Part shown: piece by piece, positions 10,054 to 19,351 of the stretch
Position numbering within the stretch: position 1 is the first letter of the stretch
Layout of the letters: each line of letters begins with the position of its first letter
Assembly (NCBI GenBank): GCA_002355455.1
Contig: AP017375.1
Span: 1,426,001 to 1,490,000, forward strand
Reading direction: 5' to 3'
Length of the DNA stretch: 64,000 bases
DNA from: Stanieria sp. NIES-3757
GTDB lineage: Bacteria; Cyanobacteriota; Cyanobacteriia; Cyanobacteriales; Xenococcaceae
The notes under the pieces: generated by a model
The model's input: only the letters and a program-made list of their open reading frames with translations
The model's database searches: none
Told to the model about the DNA's origin: nothing
Translations under genes and position numbers: made by a program

Positions 10054-10081
10054 TTATTACCTATTACTTATTACCTATTAC
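10054..10081. repeat. Two-copy 14-bp tandem repeat
   Basis: TTATTACCTATTAC occurs twice in direct succession (10054-10067 and 10068-10081), just before cmpC. This is simple intergenic repetition of the kind common in cyanobacteria, and no function is apparent. Confidence 0.7.
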
Positions 10082-10091
10082 CTAAAAAACC

Positions 10092-12092
10092 ATGAGCGTA
10101 TTTGTTGCAGTAGATCAAATCGAAAAAGTTTTTCCCCTCAGTGGTGGTGGTGAATATGTCGCCCTCAAAGGAATTGATTTAGAAATTAAAAAAGGTGAAT
10201 TTATTTCCTTAATTGGTCACTCTGGTTGTGGTAAATCAACCCTTCTAAATATGATTGCAGGTTTAGATTTACCCACTGATGGCATTGTCACCTTAGAAGG
10301 ACAAAAAATTAAAGAACCAGGACCCGATCGCATGGTAGTCTTTCAAAACTACTCTCTGCTACCTTGGTTAACAGTGCGTCAAAATATTGCTTTAGCAGTG
10401 GATGAAGTGATGGGGAATGCACCCAAATCAGAACGCAAATCTGTTGTAGAAGAACATATCGACTTAGTCGGTTTGCGTCATGCAGTCGATAAATTGCCTG
10501 GACAACTATCAGGAGGAATGAAACAGCGAGTCGCGATCGCTCGTGCTTTGGCAATTCGTCCTAAACTATTATTATTAGACGAACCTTTTGGAGCTTTAGA
10601 TGCTCTAACCAGAGGTAATCTTCAAGAACAGTTGATGCGAATTTGCGAACAGTATCAAGTTACTTCTGTCATGGTAACTCACGATGTCGATGAAGCAGTT
10701 CTATTATCCGACAAAATTGTCATGCTTACCAATGGTCCTGGTTCAAAAATTGGTGGCATCTTAGAAGTAGATATTCCCCGTCCTCGCAAACGCATGGAAG
10801 TAGTTAACCATCCTAGTTACTACAGCCTCCGCAGCGAAATTATTTACTTCCTCAATCAACAAAAACGCATCAAAAAAATACGTGCGAAGAAAACCGCTAT
10901 TGTTGCTCGTCATGGTTTAGAAAAAGTCAATTTAGAAATTGGTTTTGTACCCTTAACTGCCTGCGCACCTTTAGCAGTAGCACAAGAAAAAGGTTTCTTT
11001 AGCAAACATGGTTTAGATGAAGTTAGTTTAGTTAGAGAAACTAGTTGGCGTGGTATTGTCGATGGTATTGATGGAAGATATCTTGATGCAGCCCAAATGC
11101 CGGCAGGAATGCCCACTTGGTTAACAGCAGGAGGAAATCAGGATCGACCTTTACCTGTAGTCACAGCTTTAACTATGACTCGCAATGGTAATGGAGTAAC
11201 CTTAAGCAAGAAATTTTACGACCAAGGTGTCATTACTGCTGCTGAATACAAACAGAAATTACTTGCTTTGGATGGAGAAAAACATACTTTGGGTATGGTA
11301 CATCCTTCCTCAATGCACAATATTTTATTACGCTACTGGTTAGCAGCAGCAGGCATCGATCCTGACAAAGATGTCGAACTAAAAACGATTCCTCCAGCCC
11401 AAATGGTAGCTGACTTAAAAGCAGGAACTATTGACGGCTATTGTGTTGGCGAACCCTGGAATCTACGTGCAGCTATAGAAGGACATGGTTTTACCGTTGC
11501 CACAGATATGGAAATTTGGCAGGGACATCCAGGCAAAGTTTTGGGAGTAAGAGAGGATTGGGCAAATCGCTATCCTAATACCCATGTTGCCCTAGTTAAA
11601 GCCCTTTTAGAAGCTGGTCGTTATTGTGCCGAGGAAAAGAATCATCAAGAAATCAGAGAAATTCTAGCTAGTCGTAAATATTTAGCTACTAAAGAGGACT
11701 ACATCCAACTAGGCGATCCTAATAGTTACAGTTGTAATTTAGATCAACACGTTGAATATGCCCACCATATGTTTTTTGGTGATGGCTTAAATCGTCCCAG
11801 TCGTACCGAACACCTCTGGATGATGACTCAAATGGCACGTTGGGGACATATTCCCTTTCCTCGTAATTGGGTAGAAATTTTAGAAAGAGTCTGTCGAGTT
11901 AGTACTTTTAGTACGGCTGCCAGAGAATTAGGATTGGTTGATATTAAATATCGTCGCAATCCAATTCAGCTATTCGATGGGATTATCTTTGATGCTGAAG
12001 ATCCCATTGGTTATCTCAATCACTTAGATATCGAACGCAACTTTACTATCGCTGAAGTTCATTTCGATTCTCAAACTCTAGTTGCAGCTTAA
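10092..12092 (+). CDS. cmpC: Bicarbonate ABC transporter ATPase fused to binding-protein-like domain
   Basis: A 666-residue fusion. Residues about 1-255 are an ABC ATPase with Walker [10 protein letters not shown] (43-51), signature LSGGMKQR and Walker [14 protein letters not shown]. Residues about 275-650 are a CmpA/NrtA-like domain without signal peptide ([30 protein letters not shown]), so it is cytoplasmic. In this family the domain is thought to sense internal substrate and regulate transport. The architecture is diagnostic of CmpC or NrtC; CmpC is chosen because of the CmpA residues in the first gene. It is preceded by 111 bp of spacer with tandem repeats. Confidence 0.88.
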   Translation: MSVFVAVDQIEKVFPLSGGGEYVALKGIDLEIKKGEFISLIGHSGCGKSTLLNMIAGLDLPTDGIVTLEGQKIKEPGPDRMVVFQNYSLLPWLTVRQNIALAVDEVMGNAPKSERKSVVEEHIDLVGLRHAVDKLPGQLSGGMKQRVAIARALAIRPKLLLLDEPFGALDALTRGNLQEQLMRICEQYQVTSVMVTHDVDEAVLLSDKIVMLTNGPGSKIGGILEVDIPRPRKRMEVVNHPSYYSLRSEIIYFLNQQKRIKKIRAKKTAIVARHGLEKVNLEIGFVPLTACAPLAVAQEKGFFSKHGLDEVSLVRETSWRGIVDGIDGRYLDAAQMPAGMPTWLTAGGNQDRPLPVVTALTMTRNGNGVTLSKKFYDQGVITAAEYKQKLLALDGEKHTLGMVHPSSMHNILLRYWLAAAGIDPDKDVELKTIPPAQMVADLKAGTIDGYCVGEPWNLRAAIEGHGFTVATDMEIWQGHPGKVLGVREDWANRYPNTHVALVKALLEAGRYCAEEKNHQEIREILASRKYLATKEDYIQLGDPNSYSCNLDQHVEYAHHMFFGDGLNRPSRTEHLWMMTQMARWGHIPFPRNWVEILERVCRVSTFSTAARELGLVDIKYRRNPIQLFDGIIFDAEDPIGYLNHLDIERNFTIAEVHFDSQTLVAA

Positions 12093-12160
12093 TTTTAATT
12101 ATGAATGATGATCGATGAACGCAAAATAAAAAAATACCTAGTTATTTTTATTTTTCATCG

Positions 12161-12201
12161 TTGATTTTTAACCTTTGACTTTTGATTTTTAACTTTTGAC
12201 T
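12161..12201. repeat. Two-copy 20/21-bp tandem repeat before cmpD
   Basis: TTGATTTTTAACCTTTGACT (12161-12180) recurs with one change at 12182-12201 and abuts the cmpD ATG. It leaves no room for a recognisable ribosome-binding site. Confidence 0.7.
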
Positions 12202-12202
12202 C

Positions 12203-13045
12203 ATGCAAGCTTCTAATAAACAAGTATTACAATTTCAACCCCGTTCGATTCAAAATACTCCCTTTCTCAAAATCGAAGGAGTTTCAAAAGTATATCCTAC
12301 TCCTACAGGACCTTATACAGTTTTAGAAAACGTCAATTTAACTGTTAACGAAGGAGAATTTATCTGCGTTATTGGTCACTCTGGTTGCGGTAAATCTACC
12401 CTTTTGAATATGGTTTCTGGTTTTGCTCATCCTACTACAGGTTCAGTAACAGTAGGTGGAAAAACCATTACCGAACCAGGTCCCGATCGCATGGTAGTAT
12501 TTCAAAACTATGCCCTTCTACCTTGGCTAACAGTATTTGATAATGTTTACTTAGCAGTTGATTCAGTTCATCCCAACAAACCCGAACAGGAAAAACGCGC
12601 TATTGTCAGAGAACATCTAGCTTTAGTAGGTTTAACCGAAGCAGCAGAGAAAAAACCGACTCAAATCTCTGGTGGTATGAAACAAAGAGTTTCTATTGCC
12701 AGGGCGTTAGCGATTCGTCCAGAAGTCCTAATTTTAGACGAACCTTTTGGAGCTTTAGATGCTATCACTAAAGAGGAACTACAAGAAGAATTGCTGAAAA
12801 TTTGGAACGATCATCGCTGTACTGTTTTAATGATCACTCACGATATCGATGAGGCATTATTTTTAGCAGATAAGTTAGTTATGATGACTAATGGTCCTGC
12901 TGCTGGCATTGGAGAAATTATGAATATCGATTTTCCTCGTCCACGCAACCGAGATCAAATTATGGAACAGCCAGAATATTATGATTTGCGTAACTATGCC
13001 CTAGACTTTCTCTACAATCGTTTTGCTCATGATGATGCAGCTTAA
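12203..13045 (+). CDS. cmpD: Bicarbonate ABC transporter ATPase
   Basis: The second ATPase of the transporter, 280 residues, with no extra domain. Walker A is GHSGCGKST (about 61-69), the signature is ISGGMKQR, and Walker B is [12 protein letters not shown] followed by the switch histidine of MITHD. It would pair with the ATPase half of CmpC on the CmpB permease. It is the last gene of the operon: a strong terminator follows 42 bp after the stop. No ribosome-binding site is visible because a tandem repeat abuts the start codon. Confidence 0.9.
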   Translation: MQASNKQVLQFQPRSIQNTPFLKIEGVSKVYPTPTGPYTVLENVNLTVNEGEFICVIGHSGCGKSTLLNMVSGFAHPTTGSVTVGGKTITEPGPDRMVVFQNYALLPWLTVFDNVYLAVDSVHPNKPEQEKRAIVREHLALVGLTEAAEKKPTQISGGMKQRVSIARALAIRPEVLILDEPFGALDAITKEELQEELLKIWNDHRCTVLMITHDIDEALFLADKLVMMTNGPAAGIGEIMNIDFPRPRNRDQIMEQPEYYDLRNYALDFLYNRFAHDDAA

Positions 13046-13086
13046 TTGAGATTATCAATATTGACAGTTGTTCATTGTCTCTATTT

Positions 13087-13120
13087 TCTCTTCTACTTTC
13101 AGGTAGAAGAGATTTTTTTT
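13087..13120 (+). terminator. Terminator of the cmp operon
   Basis: Perfect 10-bp stem TCTCTTCTAC (13087-13096) and GTAGAAGAGA (13103-13112), with a 6-nt loop, then eight T (13113-13120). Confidence 0.9.
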
Positions 13121-13188
13121 ACAAGCTTGACTATATTATCGGCAATTAAACGGATTTAATATTATAAATTTTTCCGCCTACCTACTTA

Positions 13189-13416
13189 ATTGTTGTTGAC
13201 AATACAACTTTTCATCGTTCCCAGTTCATAAATAAAATTGTGGCAGAAGTAGGATGTGAAATCTGCTATCTTCCCACATATTCCCCAGATTTAAATAAAA
13301 TTGAACGCTGGTGGTTTGTACTCACGAATTGGATGAAGCACCGATGGGATGAATTTGAAGAATGGAGTGATTGCGTCGATGCTGCCTTCACAAAATCTCC
13401 TAACGTATACGCGTAG
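13189..13416 (+). pseudogene. IS630-family transposase remnant (C-terminal third)
   Basis: An open frame without a start codon, ending at TAG 13414-13416. It translates to the end of an IS630/Tc1-type transposase: the second catalytic Asp segment (VVVDNTTFHRS), then LPTYSPDLNKIERWW with the terminal Glu of the DDE triad, and WMKHRW. The N-terminal two thirds and the first Asp are missing. Its sequence differs from that of the complete IS630 copy at 15.3 kb, so it derives from a different element. No terminal repeats were found. Confidence 0.8.
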
Positions 13417-13664
13417 TGCTATAGCGTAGAGTCGAGCCTGGAATAACTTTGTTTAGTTTTATAGCCAAAATTAAAAATTAGGAAGTAAAATTGGTAGACT
13501 ATTTCTAAGTATATTTAACTAAATATTTTTGTAATAATACCACAAAGAGTTAGTAAATTCTACGGTGTTTAGACTTGCTTGAATTTAACTCGTAAACGTT
13601 AGAAAACAAACAGACATTCATTTAGATCGAGCGTTTTATTAATTGAAGAATGTACGGAGTAGTT

Positions 13665-15071
13665 ATGAATACAACGTTTAATTACGCAATTTTGCCAGTA
13701 TTAAGTATTACAGCTTTTGCCAATCTTCTCAGCGGACAAGTAGCTCAAGCAGAAATGACTGAGAAGATTTTCCATTCTGCAAGCCAATTAACTGAAACAT
13801 CAAACCAGAATGCATCTCAGGGAGCTTCTAATACCCTAGCTCAAACCGATACTGAAATTTATCAGGTTCCACCTACAGATCTATCTACTCCATCGCAGCA
13901 GATCGGTTTTACCGATGTAGATAATAATTATTGGGCATATCCATTCATTCAAAATCTAGCTGCCCAGAATTTAATTGCTGGTTTTCCTGATGGCAGCTTT
14001 CAACCAGACCAGCTATTGACTCGGGCTCAAGCAGCAGTAATGATTCAAAAGGCTTTTGAGTTGCCCATCCTAGAAGTACAAGAAGCTAGATTCTCTGATG
14101 TTCCTGTTAATCATTGGGCTGCTCCCGCTATTGAATCTGCTTACACAGAAAATTTTGTTTCTGCTTATCCTAATAATTTCTTTTTACCAGACCAGTCAAT
14201 TCTCAAAGTTGAGTTGATTGATTATTTAACTAGTGGGCTGAAATTGACTTCCACTGGCTCTGCCGTGGATGTTGTTAATACCAATTACACAGATGCTCAA
14301 CAAATTCCTGTTTATGCTATCGATGAGGTAGCAGCAGCAACAGAAGCCAATATGGTAGTCAACTATCCTGATATTAAAACATTTAATCCCCAATCCCCTG
14401 TTACCCGTGCCGAAATGGTAGCGCATTTATATCAAACCCTGGTCAAACTGGGAAAGGTGCAACCAATTTCTGCCAACGAACCAGCAGCGACCTACATTGT
14501 GGGTGGTCCTGGGAAGGATCTAAGTCAAACTGCTGCTACTCCCACCAATCTTGAAGAAGAAAAGACTAGAGCCAGTTCTGATACAGAGACTATTACTGGG
14601 GACGAGGCTCAAAAGACAGAGAACAACCAAAGAAGTGTCATTGGACCGACTGCTCCAAGCTATCTTGGCATAGGTGGAAGCCTAGGATTGATTAATGATG
14701 AATTCGGAAATTTTGGTGCCTTTGCTGTAACCAGTAAGCTTCGTCTATTTTCTGTTATCGATAGTAACGAGGGAGGCACAGATTTATCGGTACGCCCTTC
14801 GGTAGTTATAGGGGAAGATGTTACCTTAGCTATTCCTGTTACGCTCGATCTGCGTCTGCCTCCTTTTAAAAATACTGACACTGATGCAATTGTCCCCTAT
14901 TTTGGTCCAGGCGTGGTGATTACAACTGGTAGTAATAGTGCTTTTAAGTTTTTAATGGCAGGAGGTTTAGATATTCCTATTGGGCGATTCACTGCCAATA
15001 CTCAATTGAATATCGGCTTTCTAGACGAGACTGCTCTGGGCTTAACTCTAGGTATCGGCTACAATTTCTAG
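13665..15071 (+). CDS. SLH-domain envelope protein with C-terminal barrel-like domain
   Basis: A secreted protein of about 468 residues. I start it at ATG 13665 because GGAG lies 5 nt upstream; an in-frame ATG at 13650 would add five residues. A signal peptide (to about residue 30, VAQA) is followed by S-layer homology repeats at about 80-265 (FTDVDNNYWAYPFI; FPDGSFQPDQLLTRAQA; FSDVPVNHWA; FNPQSPVTRAEM). SLH repeats bind cell-wall polymers or peptidoglycan. After a polar linker, residues about 335-468 form short alternating strands ending in LGIGYNF. A C-terminal Phe of this kind is typical of outer-membrane barrels, though this segment is short. The C-terminal domain recurs in the gene at 16748. 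The function is probably envelope anchoring. Confidence 0.75.
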   Translation: MNTTFNYAILPVLSITAFANLLSGQVAQAEMTEKIFHSASQLTETSNQNASQGASNTLAQTDTEIYQVPPTDLSTPSQQIGFTDVDNNYWAYPFIQNLAAQNLIAGFPDGSFQPDQLLTRAQAAVMIQKAFELPILEVQEARFSDVPVNHWAAPAIESAYTENFVSAYPNNFFLPDQSILKVELIDYLTSGLKLTSTGSAVDVVNTNYTDAQQIPVYAIDEVAAATEANMVVNYPDIKTFNPQSPVTRAEMVAHLYQTLVKLGKVQPISANEPAATYIVGGPGKDLSQTAATPTNLEEEKTRASSDTETITGDEAQKTENNQRSVIGPTAPSYLGIGGSLGLINDEFGNFGAFAVTSKLRLFSVIDSNEGGTDLSVRPSVVIGEDVTLAIPVTLDLRLPPFKNTDTDAIVPYFGPGVVITTGSNSAFKFLMAGGLDIPIGRFTANTQLNIGFLDETALGLTLGIGYNF

Positions 15072-15104
15072 TTCTGTGTCAGTATGCTCAGATCTTGCAC
15101 GTGG

Positions 15105-15210
15105 AACTATGGCGTTGGGATTGTCCCGGCATAGTTGTTGATATCGCTCGTTGAGTTTGCTTGGTGCGCGTTCCCTTGCGCGTTGACCGCGCGCGGGGTC
15201 GCATCCGCAA
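15105..15210. repeat. Compound palindromic repeat next to the IS element
   Basis: AACTATG (15105-15111) and CATAGTT (15130-15136) enclose GGGA/TCCC, forming an interrupted hairpin. A GC-rich segment (about 15165-15205) with repeated GCGCG and a GGGGTCGCATCC motif follows. Its composition is unlike the AT-rich surroundings. It resembles cyanobacterial dispersed palindromes and ends about 20 bp before the IS630 left end. Confidence 0.55.
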
Positions 15211-15292
15211 AAAACGTTTTGATTAAACTAAGCTGTAATGCATCTAAAACGCATATCTTAGAAATAAGAAAAAGAATCAACAGTTGTGAATA

Positions 15293-16453
15293 ATGCCAGT
15301 CAAAGGATTTCTCAGTCAAGAGCAACAAAAAAAGCTGCAAAAAGAGTTAAAAGAACACGAACATCCAGAAATTAGAGAAAGAATTCTAATTTTATTGTTA
15401 CTTAATGACGGCAAAACTCAGGGGGAAATTGCTAATTTCTTGGGTTGTTCGTTAAGAAAAATAGCATATTGGTGTGTTCATGGCGACCCAGAAAATCTTG
15501 AGAGTCTCAAAGATGAGAGAATGTCAGGAAATTATCATAAAGCGACAGAGGAGTATATTGACTTATTGTTAAAAATAGTAGAGCAAGACCCTGAAGAATT
15601 AGGATATGAATTTGGCAGATGGACGGCAAAGAGATTAGCAACTTATTTAGATGAAAAAACAGGAATTAAATTAAGCAGCTCACAAGTTAGAAGGATATTA
15701 GCCAAAAAAAAGTACGTTTACCTCTGGGCAAAATATAGTCTAGAGGATAAACAAGAGCCAGAAAAAAGAAAACTTTTTAAAAAGAAACTAGAAGAATACA
15801 TCTCTATTAGCAAAGAGAAGCCAAAACTTTTACAGATATGGTTTTGGGACGAGAGCGGATTTAGTCTGAGAGTTTTGAGAAGAAAACTTTGGGGTAAAAA
15901 AGCGCACCGCCCGCGCCGAGGCTTCCTCGGCGTAAGGACGGAGCAAGAAGGTTCTCGAAAAAAGATAACTGGTCAAAGAAGAAAAGGCAGAGTCAATGTA
16001 ATGGGTGCTGTTCGTTATTCGGATAAAAAAAGAGTAGTAGATTTTGTACCTAAAGGAGATGGAAATAATTTTTATTTAACTTTAAAGGTTCTTTATCAAG
16101 AAGTAAAAAATGAGTGGATACAGCAAGGCAATACTTCAGAAGATTTTGAGACTAAGGGGACAAAAATCCTCGTTATTTTAGATAATGCAAGCTTTCATAA
16201 AAAAGAAGATATTCTCAAGAAAATTACACAAGAAATGCCCAACTTGATTTTAGAATTTTTACCTCCCTATAGTCCAGATTATAATATTGCCGAATTAGTG
16301 TGGCATTCAGCTAAGGAATTCTTGGCTCATCGCCTTTTTAAATCTATTGAGCAATTAGAATCTCTTTTACATCAACTTCTTAATCAGGGAGAATTAATTA
16401 TTAATTGGGATAGAAAATTGAAAAACAAAGGTAATGCTGTTAATGCAATTTAA
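15293..16453 (+). CDS. IS630-family transposase
   Basis: A 386-residue DDE transposase. The N-terminal part has a helix-turn-helix (KTQGEIANFLGCSLRKIAYW, about 45-64) and a second DNA-binding segment. The catalytic triad is visible: first Asp in IWFWDESGF, second Asp in VILDNASFHKK, and Glu in YSPDYNIAELVW. All three are intact, so it may be active. Between KLWGKK and GSRKKITGQ there is a 16-residue, Arg/Gly-rich insert encoded by a GC-rich palindrome (15902-15949), which I would not expect in this family. Activity of the protein with this insert is uncertain. Confidence 0.88.
   Translation: MPVKGFLSQEQQKKLQKELKEHEHPEIRERILILLLLNDGKTQGEIANFLGCSLRKIAYWCVHGDPENLESLKDERMSGNYHKATEEYIDLLLKIVEQDPEELGYEFGRWTAKRLATYLDEKTGIKLSSSQVRRILAKKKYVYLWAKYSLEDKQEPEKRKLFKKKLEEYISISKEKPKLLQIWFWDESGFSLRVLRRKLWGKKAHRPRRGFLGVRTEQEGSRKKITGQRRKGRVNVMGAVRYSDKKRVVDFVPKGDGNNFYLTLKVLYQEVKNEWIQQGNTSEDFETKGTKILVILDNASFHKKEDILKKITQEMPNLILEFLPPYSPDYNIAELVWHSAKEFLAHRLFKSIEQLESLLHQLLNQGELIINWDRKLKNKGNAVNAI
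15902..15949. repeat. 48-bp palindromic repeat inserted in frame in transposase
   Basis: A GC-rich block with a perfect 8-bp hairpin: CGCCGAGG (15914-15921), loop CTT, CCTCGGCG (15925-15932). The outer arms GCACCG and CGGAGC are imperfectly complementary. The surrounding transposase DNA is AT-rich. The block is exactly 16 codons, so the frame is kept. It resembles small dispersed cyanobacterial palindromes able to insert into coding regions. Confidence 0.65.
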
Positions 16454-16747
16454 ATGCGCGACAGCTTATATAAAAATAAAAACTAGATCGATAACCGATT
16501 TTTAAGTCTAATCGAGCGATTGCAATATATCTAAAAATATTTATTTACTCTTTTTTGGGATTGGGATATCAATCGAATTTTTATAAAATTACATCCCTCT
16601 TAAGCTATAAAAATTGAAGTTAGATTTTAAATTGTAAATTTAAAATCTAACTTTTTGGTCATTTTTTAGTCACAAATATTATTTAAATTAGAAAAGTAAA
16701 GATTTAGCTTGGGCTTTGTCAAATAAATTTTAAAGATATAGGTTACT

Positions 16748-17449
16748 ATGAATTTATTTTTTAAATTAAACAACTTTGTAATTATCGGACTGGCAGCTTT
16801 TTATATTTTCTTAAGTGGACAACCATCTCAAGCTGAAACGAAAGTAAAAGAAAATTCACCAAAGGCTAATCAAAACGTTGAGAAAAAATCTGATTCTCTT
16901 AAAGGAATACCAGCAATTAATTCTAATAATTTTCAACAATTAACCTCTGCTTCTAACTTAAATACTACATCGGCAGCCTCTCCAACAGAACCAGCTAACT
17001 CAATAGAAGTTGCACAAACAGATTTTGAGGTAGAACCAGGTCGAGCAACTCGTTCAGGTTCTAGTTATTTTGGTATTGGTGGTAATATAGGTATTGATGG
17101 CGACACTGCGATCGGAGACAGTTCATTTGCTGTAATTAGTAAAATAGGGTTAACTGATAATGTATCTTTCCGTCCTTCTGCTTTGATAGGTGAAGATGCA
17201 ACTTTTATTTTGCCTCTAACAGTGGACTTTTTTACTAGAGACGTTGAAGATACCCAATTTAGCCTGGCTCCCTATGTAGGTGGTGGTATTTCACTCTCGA
17301 CAGGAGATGGTGATACGGTGGGAGTAGTAGCTACTGGGGGTTTAGATATTCCTATATCTTCTGTTTTTACTGCTAATGCAGCGGTAAACTTTAAATTTAT
17401 TGATGATACAGAGTTAGGATTACTTTTAGGACTGGGATATAATTTCTAA
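16748..17449 (+). CDS. Secreted barrel-like envelope protein, paralogue of the SLH protein C-terminus
   Basis: A 233-residue protein with a signal peptide (about 1-30, ending PSQAE), a low-complexity Ser/Asn/Thr-rich linker (about 30-115) and a C-terminal domain from about 118 to the end. That domain is clearly related to the C-terminus of the SLH protein at 13665. Shared features include YFGIGGNIG/YLGIGGSLG, RPSALIGED/RPSVVIGED, GGLDIPI, and a closing LGLGYNF/LGIGYNF. It has no SLH repeats. It probably resides in the outer envelope. The two genes look like a duplication with loss or gain of the SLH region, now separated by an IS630 element. Confidence 0.65.
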   Translation: MNLFFKLNNFVIIGLAAFYIFLSGQPSQAETKVKENSPKANQNVEKKSDSLKGIPAINSNNFQQLTSASNLNTTSAASPTEPANSIEVAQTDFEVEPGRATRSGSSYFGIGGNIGIDGDTAIGDSSFAVISKIGLTDNVSFRPSALIGEDATFILPLTVDFFTRDVEDTQFSLAPYVGGGISLSTGDGDTVGVVATGGLDIPISSVFTANAAVNFKFIDDTELGLLLGLGYNF

Positions 17450-17899
17450 TTCTTTAGTGCGATCGCACTATTATGCTCAAATGTAGCAACAAGTTTCTTG
17501 TTTCATAACCATAGCGATCGCTTTAATCGAGCAAATTAAATTGTTCACAATCATTCAATTATTAATTACTTGTTTTTAGCTGAACAAAACTAAAATTAGC
17601 TCCCGAAAAGGTTTGTAATTTTTCATTATTTATTTGTCTCTTCTAGCTTAATTGCAGAAGAGACTTTTGTTTTTTTGAACTTGTGTAGAAAAATTTTTTT
17701 TAATAAAATAACTATTTTTAGAAAATCAATCAAATTGATATTTGTAGATTTTTTCTAATCAAAAACCATTATTAAATCTTAATTAAAAAATTAATTAATC
17801 CTGATTAGCTTGAATTTTGTTAATAATGTGTAATTAATTGACCTTCCCCCCGATAAAATTTAGAGTTTCAAGCAATTTTTAGTTAGTTAACCAAATTTT
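17450..17899. other. Intergenic region with a terminator
   Basis: 450 bp with GCGATCGC-type sites (17459-17467, 17514-17521), one strong terminator (17636-17676) and AT-rich sequence that should hold the promoter of the methyltransferase at 17900. No gene seen. Confidence 0.5.
17636..17676 (+). terminator. Rho-independent terminator
   Basis: Perfect 9-bp stem GTCTCTTCT (17636-17644) and AGAAGAGAC (17656-17664), with an 11-nt loop, then TTTTGTTTTTTT. It lies 187 bp after the barrel protein gene and probably ends that transcript. The stem resembles that of the cmp terminator. Confidence 0.85.
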
Positions 17900-19120
17900 A
17901 TGTCCGATTTACAAGCAATTAATAACGCAGTAGCTAATTTATATAATACCTATCCTTTTCCCCCCGATCCTTTATCGGATCAATTACCACCTGGATATAA
18001 TTGGCGATGGAGTTGGACAGCAGCTTATAATTTCTGCACAGGTCAAAAACCATCTCGTCAAGATATTCGCATTCTTGACGCTGGTTGTGGTACAGGTTCT
18101 GGTACAGACTATCTAATTCATCTCAATCCTCAAGCAGACATAGTAGCAATTGATTTGAGTGAAAAAGCTTTAGAAGTAGCACAAGAACGTTGTCATCGTT
18201 CAGGCGCGATTGCCAATCATCCCAAATCAGTTGAATTTCACAATCTGAAGTTGGAAGAAGCAACTCAGTTAGCTGGGGAATTTGATTTTATTAATTGTGT
18301 TGGCGTATTACACCATTTACCTGATCCGATCAAAGGAATTCAAGCCCTAGCTGCCAAATTAGCACCAGGCGGACTACTTCATATTTTTGTCTATGCTGAA
18401 TTAGGACGTTGGGAAATTGCTTTGATGCAAAAAGCGATCGCTCAAATTCAAGGTGAAAAACGAGGTGATTATCGGGATGGAGTCCAAGTTGGTAGACAAA
18501 TTTTTGCTGCTTTACCAGAAAATAATCGTATCCTCAAGCAAGAAAAAGAACGTTGGGCATTAGAAAATCATCGAGATGAAGCTTTTGCAGATATGTACGT
18601 TCATCCCCAAGAAATTGATTACAATATTGAAACTTTATTTGAGTTAATTGATGCTTCTGGTTTAGAATTTGTTGGTTTTTCTAATCCAAACTATTGGGAA
18701 TTATCCCGATTAATTGGCAATTCTCCAGAACTTTTAGCAAGAAGTCAAACTTTGAGCGATCGCCAAACTTATCGGCTGATTGAACTCCTCGACCCTAGTT
18801 TAACTCATTACGAATTTTTCTTAGCCCGTCCACCTTTACCTAAAATAGATTGGACTGACGATGAAGTTTTATTATCAGCTATTGCTGAACTTCATCCTTG
18901 TATGCAGGGTTGGCCAAGTCGCAATTTCTTTGATTATGATTATCAAATGGTAAACTTATCTGAACCCGAATACCAATTTATGACTGCTTGCGAGCGACAA
19001 AATGCTAATGTAAGACAATTAATAACTGATTGTTCGGTAGATTTAAGCCTAGTGCGATCGCTTTGGTTAAGGCAATTAATTATTCTCTCTCCTCAGGAAA
19101 AAATTCCAGCAAAATCCTAA
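17900..19120 (+). CDS. Class I SAM-dependent methyltransferase, substrate unknown
   Basis: A 406-residue protein. An N-terminal segment YNTYPFPPDPLSDQLPPG precedes a Rossmann methyltransferase domain. Its motif I is ILDAGCGTGSGTDYL (about 64-78), the acidic end of strand 2 is IVAIDLSEKAL, and post-I/IV segments include FINCVGVLHHLPDP. The C-terminal 180 residues are of unclear fold. Similar proteins occur across cyanobacteria next to housekeeping genes, but I cannot name the substrate. It stands upstream of the atp operon on the same strand, with 230 bp between, so it is probably a separate transcript. Confidence 0.75.
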   Translation: MSDLQAINNAVANLYNTYPFPPDPLSDQLPPGYNWRWSWTAAYNFCTGQKPSRQDIRILDAGCGTGSGTDYLIHLNPQADIVAIDLSEKALEVAQERCHRSGAIANHPKSVEFHNLKLEEATQLAGEFDFINCVGVLHHLPDPIKGIQALAAKLAPGGLLHIFVYAELGRWEIALMQKAIAQIQGEKRGDYRDGVQVGRQIFAALPENNRILKQEKERWALENHRDEAFADMYVHPQEIDYNIETLFELIDASGLEFVGFSNPNYWELSRLIGNSPELLARSQTLSDRQTYRLIELLDPSLTHYEFFLARPPLPKIDWTDDEVLLSAIAELHPCMQGWPSRNFFDYDYQMVNLSEPEYQFMTACERQNANVRQLITDCSVDLSLVRSLWLRQLIILSPQEKIPAKS

Positions 19121-19351
19121 CTTAACCACAAAATTCTCCCTTAATCTCCGCTTATTTTTCATTCAGAAAATTTTAATAATTACCACTATCCCATGATATG
19201 ATTGCAAATGGTCTGGGCTAAACTTGCAGCAATTCAAACTGCTGTCTAGTTTTTAGGTGAAATTCTGATATCAAACGAAGCTCACCTCCAAACTAATTTA
19301 AAGTTTAGTTTCAGTTAGTAAACCATGGGTCAGTAACCGAGTACGTAACCT

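Larger units (their letters stand above)
15231..16466 (+). mobile_element. Complete IS630-family insertion sequence
   Basis: A 1236-bp element flanked by TA on both sides (15229-15230 and 16467-16468), the target duplicated by IS630/Tc1 elements. The terminal inverted repeats begin AGCTGT. The left end reads AGCTGT-N3-GCAT-N-TAAA-NN-GCAT, and the reverse complement of the right end has the same pattern, with 18 of the first 24 positions identical. It contains one transposase gene. It sits between two paralogous envelope-protein genes. Confidence 0.88.

Noticed and set aside
7750-13045. Annotation as nitrate transporter nrtABCD
   Set aside because: The binding-protein ligand residues are CmpA-like (Q196, E269), and no nitrate genes or clean NtcA site lie nearby.
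15107-15340. Minus-strand frame of 77 codons across the palindrome and IS left end
   Set aside because: It runs through the GC-rich palindrome and the IS terminal repeat, and has no coding character or ribosome-binding site.
19218-19253. Hairpin before atp1 as a terminator or riboswitch
   Set aside because: The stem (CAGCA/TGCTG with a few outer pairs) is short and interrupted, too weak to call.
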